Assembly: GCA_007922195.1 (NCBI GenBank)
Contig: ML682220.1
Span: 496,001 to 560,000, forward strand
DNA from: Podocnemis expansa
Lineage: Eukaryota > Chordata > Testudines > Podocnemididae
Reading direction: 5' to 3'
DNA length: 64,000 bases
Numbering within the stretch: position 1 is the stretch's first letter; each line of letters opens with the position of its first letter. This document shows, piece by piece, positions 10,101 through 22,100 of the stretch. The position numbers were made by a program, and so were the translations under genes. The notes beneath the pieces were generated by a model, which was not told the DNA's origin, made no database searches, and saw only the letters and a list, made by a program, of their open reading frames with translations.

Positions 10101-13100
10101 AATTCAGCTTTCTATAATTGTTCATTTACAAAGATGCAAATGAATTTTCAAGTATTAAAGGCGAGTTCATGACAATTGGTTTATATTCCTTGTATCTCAT
10201 TTTTAGGAGTTTTAATGAATTATCTATTTTCTTCTGTCATTGTAGTCATCCAGACTGCTCCCATCTCTCTGGTATGTGAGCAGCTCTTCTTTGCTGATAA
10301 TTAAATCTTTTTCAAGATGTGGCCTCATAAATAGAGTATAACTTTCATCACAGTTGAACGGTACAGGAGTTGGTTGGCTATCTCATCTAGCAAAAAGGCT
10401 TAAGGCCCATCAAGTGATTGGATAGAGATCAAATTTTACAGTATGGACCACAATGACATGTATTTGCTTATTTATGATGCAGATAATTTGGGCAAAAGAG
10501 AAGTATTGAGCACCTTAATTCAATAAATTTCCTATTTAAGCAGCAGCAACAGTCTACTAATCTCACTGTTTCTGTACATCTTTGCCTAAAAGTTAGGCCT
10601 GCTGGTTACTGATGCACAGAATCCCTGCCCAAATCTCTCATGCACAGGCAGTGTGCTATGTGGGTATATTGTGGACAACGTGGTTGAAGCAAGGAAATTT
10701 CTGGGGGGTTATCTGTATTGTATTGAAAAGTAAGGTACTTTCTAAGTATACATTTTATTGTTCCTTTCTCCTATTCTGGTGTTTCCTTTGCATTGTCTTT
10801 CCCCTCTGGTCCATATGATTGGTTTTCATATGGGCTCATCCCACATTAATTATCCTATATTATTCAATAGTATTTTCTTCAACTTATATTAGTCACTTGA
10901 TGACATTTTTAATTTTAGAAGTCTGACTGTTGCTTGTAGGAGTAGCTTCTATTTACTACTGCACAGTATCTAATGTCCTGAACATAGGGTGACCAGATAG
11001 CAAGTATGAAAAATCAGGACACGAGGTGGGGAGTAATAGGAGACTATATAAGAAAAAGCCTTAAATATCGGGAAGGTTCCTATAAAATCAGGATATCTGG
11101 TTACCCTAATTGAATCCCTAGATGTTGGTCAAAAGACCATATTGAAGTCTGAGGATTTGTTAGCTGCAGTTCTTGTTTCTCATTGTGTATATATCTTTTT
11201 TTTTTTTTTTTAATTTTTCAAATACATAAAACCAAGTGAACTGCAGGGAGATACATAAAGTTAATAATCAAATCATCTGGTATGTTTCATATATTTTTAA
11301 ACTGTATAATAATAGTTAAGCTAGACTTCTATATAGTCTGTACCACAGATTTTTGTGGCATAGCTTTGAGGAGTGTGATCTCTGACCTACATAATTGTGT
11401 TTGCAGAAGACCCTGTTGTAGGCACATTTATACCAACTAAGCTGCATGTTTACTGGTATAGCTCATTTTCACTTGGAGTAGAGAGAGAGAGCAGGTGCAT
11501 GTGCATGTGCATGTGTGAAATTTTATTATTCTTGTCCAAACTGCAACTTTACAATATAGCTGCATCCACACTAGGATTGCTTTGCCCCTGCAGTATAGCA
11601 GTAAAGTGCTCCCAATGTAGACATAGCCTTACATAACCATGAGGTGTTTTTCCAAAAGGTATACAATGGTATACTAAAGGTGATATTGTTTCAGTAAAAA
11701 ATGTTTTTGCGCCTTGTGCGAGATGGTTCCTTACTCCAGAGAGAGTTTTTCCTCATTTTCTAAACAGAAGATCTGTTGTACGAAAATGCAAATGATCCGG
11801 CTGTCTGATAAGTTCTCTTGAGTACTCTCGCATCTGGATGTCCCTTACTGTACAGAACCCCAAAATACCATATGGGAAGTCAGTTCTATTTCAGAGAGTA
11901 TCTACCTTCACATAAAGTCTGAATAAGAGAGTGGACAGGTTCCATCAACAGTTTTTGGCCACAGAATAATCATGCTTCATTGCCTTGTCTAAACATTCCT
12001 CAGTTCTTTCTTTACACAAGCGTCTAACAATGGACAATTAGAGTACGAACAGTTTGACATGGCTTATATTCTGAGAACCTGTGTAGGGAAAGCACAATCA
12101 AAAACCCCTGTGACACAGCAAAGATGAACAGTGTATGTCAGTTAGATCCAGGAAGCAGTCTTCTGCTGAGAAGTCCTGTATTTCTTTAAATCTAAAGAGT
12201 TCAGAAGTTAAAGAAGCTTTTTGTCTTGTTCCCTCTCTTTCTTTGTTGTTGAAAGACATACTTTGTACAGAAGGAAAGAAAAACATACTGAATGAGGTAT
12301 TGGGCTGTGCTTGTAACAGGTACAACACAGAACTCTTAGCCCATGGGGGCCTGGTCGAAAGTGGCTTTAAGCACCTTTACGCCCTCCTGGTCCTAAGATG
12401 CCACTGTTGTAACTAACAACAGGGCCCTCTCTAAATTACGTGGGTCACTTTGGGCTGCCATTCATCCCAGAATTTGCATAAAATATTTGGTCCCATACTT
12501 TACATGTCTGTCCTTCTGTGGCATGCATGAGTGTCTTGGAGAGGCAGCTTTAGAGCTGTCCTTGCAGTGCCAGTAGCAAGGGAATCCTCTCCTTACTGGT
12601 TATAGGGTTTTTTGGCACTCTTTATGTCCCTGCATCCTTCTTAGACAGCATCAAGGGGCCAGAGTGCTGGTGAGATCCTCATGCATTATGATTATGAATA
12701 CTTACTGGAGCTGATCACATTTTACTGTGCAATGACAATGAATAATCTTAATGTGGTACGTACAGGAAAAAAATTGCTGACACATTTATAAAGCATATTT
12801 AATCACAACAGATACATTTTTAATAATGTTGACATAATTAAGGTGTTCAGTATCCCAGTTTAGACTTCTCAGTGTAGGACTGTGAGAATGGTTTTGTTTC
12901 ACTTACTCTTTTATGTAAATTGCTAAAGTTGAGAAATCAAATGCACAAAATGCAGAAGTTACGGTTCCCTCAGCAACATCAACTTTGCCAGCTGTTGTGT
13001 GCTCATTCAGGTATGTATTTAATATGTACTACCGAGGGAAGTTCTTTAATATTAATTTTTACATGTCCTGATTCTTGTGACTTTTTAACCTCTATGTTGC

Positions 13101-16100
13101 ATTAATGTTTGTTTGCTTGATCTTAAGAAATAAAGCTTACGTTGTGTGGCAAGGTTACCCCTCCTGAGGGTCTGGTCAAACAGTCCCAATGTCTCCCCTG
13201 GTGTTAGTGGCCTGAGACCAATCTGTCCCTGCACAGGTGGGTCTTCTGGAATTCTTCCCTGGGCGTCCCCTCACCCTCTCAAGGCTACAGGAGTAGCTCT
13301 TGGTTTGGGCCTGTGAGTCACCCTTCTCTCCTTCCTTCTGCACTTTTAATTCCTTTATGGCTTGTGGCAGGGGAGAAACAGCTTCTTCCTCAGCTTGGGG
13401 AAGTTTCAGGCCTAGTAGCATCTTCAGTCCTCCCCCACTTCCTTCTGGGAGAAGTAGGGTTACCAGATACCAAAGTATGGAAAGGAGGACAGGGAAGTAC
13501 GAAAAGGAGGACATTGGAGAACACATACACACCTGGGACCCTGCCCGGGCCCCCTTCATCTACTCAGCAGCCCCAGCTACTTCCCCCCCAAATGCTTGCC
13601 CCATTGATCACCCAACGCCAGAGAAATCTGCCTAGTCCCTAGTTACAGTGTGAGATTAATTGCAAGAACAGCAGCTCAAGAATATCAAATGAATAGCTTA
13701 AGAATTTTTCATCTTAACATTAAAGTAACCATAAAGCCAACCACTTTAAGGAGTCACAAAATTAAGTATTTAATGTTTATATCAAGGTGCAAGGAGAATC
13801 ATACTGCAGAACTCCTATCCAGATTGATATTTTTACATTGTGAGTTGCAAATGGAAGCAAACCTCCAATAAATTTAATGTAGTAATTATGGACAAGATTA
13901 AAATCAGTTTAAACACACTACGTTCCTCAACAGAATTCACTCTCATTGTTTGACACACCGAGTAGCAGGCCCTTGACTACATGACGTCTAACAGAATTTG
14001 AGGTGTTGGCTTCTAAAGGAAAAGTGATCTCTGTCAGCAGTGTTCTCCCCATGATTTGAAATTAGGGGTGTGCTCACTAATTTGGTATAACACTGTTACT
14101 AGCTGACAACTGCGGGGTGCAGGAAGGGTGTATCAAAATCCCTGTCCAGCCTCAGTTTTGAGCCTCACTGCGCAGTATTTAAAAAATATCATAGACAAGC
14201 TCTTTAAATTTTACATACACAGGAAAGGAGAAATCAGAACAAGTGAGAGCTGCTGGTTTTTATGTGCAGCCCTGCCTGAAACATAACCTTTTACCTAAGA
14301 TGCAAATTTCTGGAGACATCATATCCTACTATGTCTGTCATAAACCACAGATGGATATATATCTATTTTATGACAGTTGACATTTTCTGTTTGCTTTTAT
14401 GTGAAATACACATTAAATGTGTGTGGGGGGGGGGATTAGTGTTTGTGACTATCACATGCTCCACCCAAGAAGACAGCACTATTCTTAGATGCAATAATCA
14501 TTTTTTCCTAAATATACCAAAAGAAATACTCTCCCTAAAAGTAAAATAAAAATAAGCATAGACTATATAAGCAAAAGGCAAAACCAATACTCTTGTTTTC
14601 TGTGATTTGATAAACTACTAACAAAGGGACAAATATTGTAATCCCTTGCTCAATCAGATTTCCCACTGACTTCATTTAAACTATAGGATCAGGCCCAGCC
14701 CAGCAGCTACTTTAGAATGTATAATACTTCCACATCTGTGTATTTTAATAAAATTTAAGGGAACATCTATAGTGGACTAATCTAATCTTGGAAAGGAGAA
14801 GCAAACTGAAAAATCACATTGAGAAAAGGAAAATCATATGGATTCAAACCTCCTCACAATCAAAACTGAACTTTCCTTGACCACTAAACAAAAGACTTGT
14901 TGCCAAAAGCCAAAGTTCATTAGGAGGAATAAAGATCTGGCTTAGCCGAACCATTAGAGAAAGAAACTTCCCCAGAAACTTTAAGCAGGGCAGCAAAGCA
15001 GAAGGGAAAGAAGCAGCCACGGGTTTGTTTCTGGCCACCACAGAGGCACCATCAAACTGAAGAAAAGCCCACCCCTTCCAAAAAAATAAGATCAAGCCTT
15101 CCCCAAAATCAGGGAAGGGGAGTGCACCTGAGCTGGAGCCTGGAAAGAAGCCAGGGGTGAGGAGCGGAAGCAACAAAGCAAAGTGAAACCAATTCCCTGG
15201 CCCCAGCCAGCCCTCTTCACTCTCAGTAAAGGTGCACCAGCCCAGCAAGGGATTCTCTCCAAATTCCCAACCCCACCAGCAGCTGCTGGTGGACTGAGGA
15301 GCAGAGGAACACATGCTGGAGCTGCGTGCTTGTATTTTTAGAGTGCTGCCCCAGCCTCCAGCAAAAAGCTGGACAAAAGGCACTTTTATACGAATGCCTG
15401 GAGGATAGCAGGGCAAAAAGCAGGATGTGTCCTCCTTTTGCTGGACGTCTGGGTAACCCTAGGCAGAAGCAGCTTTTATAGGCCTGGGGGAGCCTTTAAT
15501 TGGGTCCAGGTGCCTCTAATTGGCCTGTAGTAGCCTTTTCTCTGCAGACAGGGAAAAGGGCCTTTAACAGCCTAGAGCTCGCATATGTGCCCTGGGATAC
15601 CCTCCTGTAGCCCTCTGGCTTGACCTTATCACAGTTGATAAACATTGAATTTTCACAGGTAAACTCAGCATACAAACTATGCTATGTAATAATCACACAT
15701 TTTAAGAAAAAGGCAGTAGAACATCAAGGCCTGCATACTGATGACTGAATTAAGAAATGGCTTAATTAAAAAAAGAGCAGATAAGCAGGAAAATACAAAC
15801 TGTGACATAAATAAAGCAATTTGTTTTTCTTTTTGGACCTTGTCTTGTGGTTGACTCAACCACTATCTTTGACAGGCTGAAACAACTGGCATTCAGTAGA
15901 GCTTCCTGAAAGTCCTGTGGAGATTCTGCATAATACATTTTTAATTATAAGAATATCTGTGACATCAGCAAAGACAACTTTTTCTTAGCTACACAGATGA
16001 ACAATTCAGGTTTGCGTGCATGGAGATGAGAGACAAAACTAGAGATAGGAAAATGGAAGCCTGTGCATCAGCAGCTGATTAGACAAAAACTCAGATTGAG

Positions 16101-19100
16101 CCATTTATCTCCCTTCAGGTTCCAAAGGGACAGCCATGTTAGTCTGGTAAAGCAAGCGTCTGACGAAGTGGGACTTTCTCCCACAGAAGGTCATGCGATA
16201 AATAAATCTGTTAGTCTTTAAGTGCCACAACACTCCTTGCTTTTTTTATCTCCCTTCCTAGCCCTCCTTGCTGCTGCTGCTGCTGCTGCTGCTGCAGCTA
16301 ACACCTCCAACTTCTGTCCCTCCAAGTTCAGTGTTGATATCATTTTCCTATTATTTCTTGCTCCCCTTCTCCACCAGAATCTCGGATGGCAACAAATCTT
16401 GCCACTGTTTTCTCCAAGACATCTTTCCTTCCCCTCCTAATAGCTGAAATACTTCTCTGTGCTCTTATCATTCGCTGCCTTGTTTGTCTTGCTCACTTAC
16501 CTGCCTGGTACCAGTATTGGATCCAATATTCCCTCTAAGAGCCTCAGGCAGCTGAGCAACTCATGTTGCTCGCTGCACGGCTCCCCAACCCCCTGCGGGC
16601 CCGATCCTGCCCCCCCCTTGCAGGCCTGCTCCCCTGATAACCCTCCAGCCTCCCCAACCCCTCCCCACAAGCCTACCCTGCCACTGGAGCGGCATGGCCC
16701 AGCCACAGCTCCTGGGGCCAGAGAAGCACTAACGGAGCATGCTCAGACATTCTCGGCATGCTCCGTTAGAGCTTCTCTGGGCAGGAGTTTTAATAACTCC
16801 CTGCTCCAGAGGAGCTCTCAGCTGGGACTCTGGCTGCCGGCCCTGCGCGGCTGCGCGCCCGCGCAGCTTAAAGGGAACATTGAATTTGGATCCCCTCATT
16901 CCAACTAAATGCAACAGCCAAAATTATCTTCGTTGCCCCTCAGACCATGTCACTTCTCTGTATGATTTATTACCCTTGCCCAACATATCCCGATCAAATT
17001 TCCCATCCAACCTCATCTCCAGACTCCAGCCTTCATCTTGAATACTGGCTTTTGTTGCATACCTCCTATCCCATCCTTTCCCAGTGATGCTAAACTCTAC
17101 TTCTCTTTCATTATGTTCTTACCCTACCATTTGCCATCTTTACATCATCTTCCATGCTGCCTCTGTGACTAATAGCTCCTTTATGCCATCCCACGTGCCT
17201 CTGTCAGAATATTTAGCCAAATGGTATCTTGTAAGGTATCATATAAACACTCTTGACACAGTGATCATTATTACTGTGTGATTTTTGTATGATTAGTGTG
17301 TAAAGCATTATATTTGTGCTAGAAATACATTAGTAAAATATGTTCAGACCAAACAATCAGAGTAGAGCAGATAAACAAGTTATTGTAGACAGTGGAATGT
17401 TGTTTAGCGTGTTTGCCTGAATTGCTGATGTAAATTGAGCAAAGTGAAGACCATGATGCCTTTACATCTAAGGTAAACAAACTGATTAAGCCAGTCAAAA
17501 AACAAATTGATTAGAGCAGGGGTCTCAAACTCAAATCACCACAAGGGCCGCATGAGGACTAGCACATTAGTCCGAGGGCCGCACCACTGAAACCTTTTCA
17601 AACGATATTGGAAATATCGGTAATGAGACTGTTGTTGTGGGCCACAGGAAATGGCTTTAGGGGCCTCATGCAGCCTATGGGCCATGTGCTTGAGACCCCT
17701 GGATTAGAGGATGAGGAAGACAGCATGGCATCTGTACACCGGCAGCGGAGATGGACTAATATGTCTGGATTTACTTTTCAAAGAATACATTTAAATGGCT
17801 TACTGTACTATAAAAAGAAGGGGGTAATAAGCCTTTATTACCCATATCTTAGGGGACAAAGGGGACAGCACTCTCTGTTCTTCTTCGAGCGCTGCTCAGA
17901 TACATTCAGTAATAGGTGTATCCATGCCGCAGCGCATGAGTGGTCAGAAACCTTTTGCCCCAGCCTGTCAGGAAGGGGCTGGTGGCCACTGCCCCCCTCA
18001 CCACTCTGTGGCTATATACGTGGCCGTCTCCCAGCCCCTCCTCAGTTCCATTTTTTCCACCTCAGCGATGGTTTGTGGAACAGCCCACTCCTTGTGATCG
18101 TGCAGGCAGCCTGTCTTCTTCCTTTTATGAGCCATCCATGTGACTGGGAAACCTTTTCCTGGACATTGTTCCACAGAAGAGCGTTTCCCCTTCTGAGCGT
18201 CCAACTTTGGAGCAACAATACTGCTCCCCTCCATCACCCACTATGCCAGGGTTTAAACCTTGTGCGGCCTGCGGCAAGGCCTTCCCGCAGGATGATCCCC
18301 ACGCAAAGTGCCTTTGGTGCCTGGGTGAAGCCCACTTGGTGACCTCCTGCTCTGTCTGTCTGTCTGTCTGTCCTTTAAGCCTAGGACAATCAGAGACAGA
18401 GCAAAGGTGCCATGCATTGGCATCAGGGCAAGTGCGGCAACCTACCCCCAAGGCTTTAGGGTCACCTGTGGTACTGCGTGCCGGTTTGGCACTGGAGCCT
18501 TCCTGGCACCACTCCCCCAGACAGCACAAAAAGACTAGCTCAGTACCAGTGTCAGTACTGCGGCGTCAGCGCCGATCCCGGTCCCCCATGTGGAGGTCAC
18601 CACAGGGCCAGGAGGAATTGATGCCGCTTCCCGCCACACGAGAGGCATTTGAGGAAGCGAAGGCACTCCTCCTATTGCCCACACTGCCCTCTCCGGTACC
18701 TGCCAGGAGGAGGGGTAAACCAGCGTTCACTTCGAGGGCCTGGTTGCCCCAGAAGCAGTATCGAATACCATCCCCAGTCTTGGTGCCAAGTTCCCTGACA
18801 CCGGAACCTCCCATGCATGAGAGCCCCAGTACCGTTGAGCCTTCTCCCCCGGCACCATATCACTCTGCCGTCACCGGCACTGTCTTTGTGGTCCCGAGGG
18901 ATTTCCCCTCTTTTGAGCCCAGAGGAAAGTGCCTCAAGGGGAAGTAAACGGGTTCATCCACCATTACCCTTTAGGTACTGGCCTCATGAATGGTCCCCCC
19001 AAGAAACACTGACGGGCCCTCGCGGTACCACTTTGCCCAGCTCGGCACTGGTTCCTTCGGCACTGGCCAGAGCCCTAAACCCTCTGCTGTGTTCCTACAC

Positions 19101-22100
19101 GGGGATCTCATGGCGCACTTTGACCTTCTTTGCTGTGTTTCTGCCCATGTGGGGGTGGAGGTTTAGTCCCCTGAAGGGCCTGCTGACACCTTATTTGGGC
19201 TGGTGTTCACGTCCATTGAACGCATCACCATCCCCCTCCACCCTAGTGTTTGGGATCTTGCCTCATCACGCTGGCAAAGCCCCAGTTCCATTCCCCTGGT
19301 GTCTGACATGGTGGGCCTCAAATATCAGGTCCCAAGGATGGAGTTTCCCTCCCTTACCCACCATCCGGTACTGTCTTGAGGGGTGGTGGAAGCAGCGTTA
19401 GGCCCAGGCCAAGTTCCCCGTATGACCCACTCCCAGTGTCGAAGGATACAAGGGAGTTAGATCTTCTGGGGTGGAAGGTGTATTCCTCCTCCGCTTTCCA
19501 GTTATGCATGGCCAATAATCAGGCCCTGGTGGGCGGATATGTAATGGATGTGTGGGACTCAATGAACAAGTTCAGGCACCTACTCCCACAGGAGGCTAGG
19601 GAGGATTATGATGCCTTCCTAGAGGAGGGCAGGATAGCATCCCAGGACTACCACCTATCGGCTTGGGATGCTGTAGACACACCTCGTACAATGGCCTCAG
19701 CTGTGACCCTCTGGTGCGCAGCTTGGCTTAGAGAAGCGAGGGTGCCCCCTGCTTCCCACCAGCTCATCTTTGACCTCCCCTTTGACAGCAAGGCTCTCTC
19801 TCCAGCAGAGACAGATGCCATGCTCAATAGTGTCTGTGACCCCTGGGAGGAGATTAAATACTTGGGTCTCCTCCCTTCAGGGCCCCTTGCCCACCCTCCA
19901 ACCCCATAGGGCCCTAACACCTCTGCCCTGATTTAGTCTTCCTAATGGTCTAGTGGGCAGGATGCAGTGCTCTCACTGCCACGCCCTGGGTTTGATTCCT
20001 AGTCAGGGAAGCTTTCTGCTGTCCTGGGCCTACTCCTCCACTTGCTGTGGAGGGGCTTCTCTTTCCACCCGAAGTTGGAAGCTATGCATGATCAGGCTGG
20101 GTGGGTACGGGGAGGGGAGACCTCCTGAGAATAGCCCCTCCCCACTGGGTGTGAAGTGACTCCAGACCTTTCCTTTCTGGCTGATGAACTGTTGGCCCTA
20201 TTTTCAGGCAGGGACTGCTGACTACCCCTGGCCTCAACACACACTCATCTGCCACTGGGGAATAGTGGGAGGAAAACATCCACTGAATGATACTCTTTCC
20301 TCTTCTTGTGCCACCCATTATCTCTTACTGGTTTTTCTACTGGCGGGGGAAGCCCCCCTCCCACTTCTCCACACTTAGCGCCTCTTTCCCTTCTCCTCAT
20401 GGGCATACAGGGCGAAAACCAGGGTATCTTTACAAATATTGGAGAGTACAGCGTTCCTCTTCAGGTCTCCCTGGTGTAGAAGTAGGGGATTTTTTCCTCA
20501 AGACTCCTTTTGCTCCTTAGGAGAAGACGCTTGTTTGTCCGCGAAGACCATAGCTCTGGCCTCTGCATCCCTCAAGTCTGGATGTCCAGAGGGGTTTCAT
20601 TCCCAAGTGGGTTCTGAATCTTCACTGTCTCCTCTCCTGGAGGGTGTTTGTGTTCCTCCTCTTTATCATTGTGTGGAGCTCTTCAGGCTGTTTTCCCCTT
20701 TGTACTGCTCAAAATAGTTCCTTTTTCTCCCATCTGGAGACACCCCATTTTTTCCCTGTTTGCACTTCTCGATTTCACAGCTACTGAGCGCCGACAAGCC
20801 TGTGCTCAGGTGATCCACAATAAGGGACACAAAACAGGTCCTCCCCTGGCCAGCGGTTGTCTGGCAGGTCTGGTGGCCTCCTCTTCCCCTCTTCTTGGAT
20901 TAGTCCACACTTTCCCAGGCTCACGGGGCCCATTGATTCGGTGTCGCCACGCCTGGGCTTCGAGTTGAGACAGCAGTACCAGGTTGCTAGATGCTAAGCC
21001 TCTCGGATCAGACACTTGTTTTTTGGATCAGAGGCCTCCGGGGTTATTAACCCCTTCCACAATCACATCCCCTGTTAGCCTGTCTCCAGCTTTTGGGGTC
21101 AGCATGCTTGAGAGTCTCTCATCACCATAGGGCCTCTGGCCCGGCCCTCCCCACTTCCCTCTTCTTTCCAAATTGGAAAGGGGGATTTCTTACTTACAGT
21201 GTAATTGGAGATTTTCTGCTCCCCTAAAATCACAGCCCGGACCTGTGGGTAAGTCACGGGGGCTGTTTTGTTGGGCAATCTGGGATATTCTGGGCCCCCA
21301 TGACCCAAGGTTTCATCCCCTAGTCCTCAGAGGGATTTTTCGTGGTTGGGTGGAAGTGACCTAAGGCTCTGTCCATCACGAGGGTGGGTGCGCTGACACT
21401 AGGTCCACGTCACTGTGGCCCTTGTATGCATCAATGTCGCAAATACCAGAAGCAATACTGATGCCATGGGCCGTGGAGAATGGTTTTCGGGCCCACTTGG
21501 GGCCTCCGAATCCATGTCTCAGATTTCTGTTCTACGCTACAGCATCTGGTTTGTAGCTGAGTCCCCTCATCCCTATGCCTGTGGCGAATTGCTAACCATC
21601 TGGCCTGGGTTAATAGATATTCCCTAGATCGGTGTAACCCTGTGAAGTGTTTTAACAGCTCCCTCCCGTGAAAACACTGGGAGGGTTAGGATGCCTTCGA
21701 GGAAGGCATGTTGGTCTCACGCGATGCCCTTACAGTGGCGTGGGATGCCTCGGACACAGCCAGTCACGCCATTGCTACAGCCATGGTTAAGCACCCTTGT
21801 CTCCTCACGTTGATTTAAGTCAACCGCTCAGGTATCACTTTGTAATAAGCAGTCGTCTCTTGCCTCTGATCTCCCTGTGCTCTACTCTGCTGGACTAGGA
21901 AAAGGGCAGCATTCTCCTCCGCCCTTCCTTTCCTTGCTTCTTGCAGCATCCTGAATCCGCCAACGGTAGATTGAGAACTCCAGGCCCACTTTTATTTCTC
22001 TCACAATTATCGCACCTCATATAATGTTAGCACCAGAATACCTGGCTCTTTTGCCTCAGCAGATCCATGTTGCCAACTGCGCAGATCCTTGCTTTGAGAC

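Noticed and set aside
14844..15416. 190-codon minus-strand frame in EAF1 intron 4
   Set aside because: Phe/Leu/Trp-rich text without a domain, lying in the right part of a TA-flanked repeat; probably chance openness within an element.
16222..16440. Frame with an alanine run that looks like a signal or low-complexity protein
   Set aside because: The alanines are a CTG/GCT microsatellite read in one frame; no conserved flanks.
17608..18342. 244-codon frame across the hAT element and the DIRS terminus
   Set aside because: It crosses two unrelated element boundaries, so it cannot be a natural gene; part of it is terminal-repeat sequence.
18352..18373. Tetranucleotide TCTG run as a possible functional tandem array
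   Set aside because: Short simple repeat inside a dead retroelement frame; expected slippage product.
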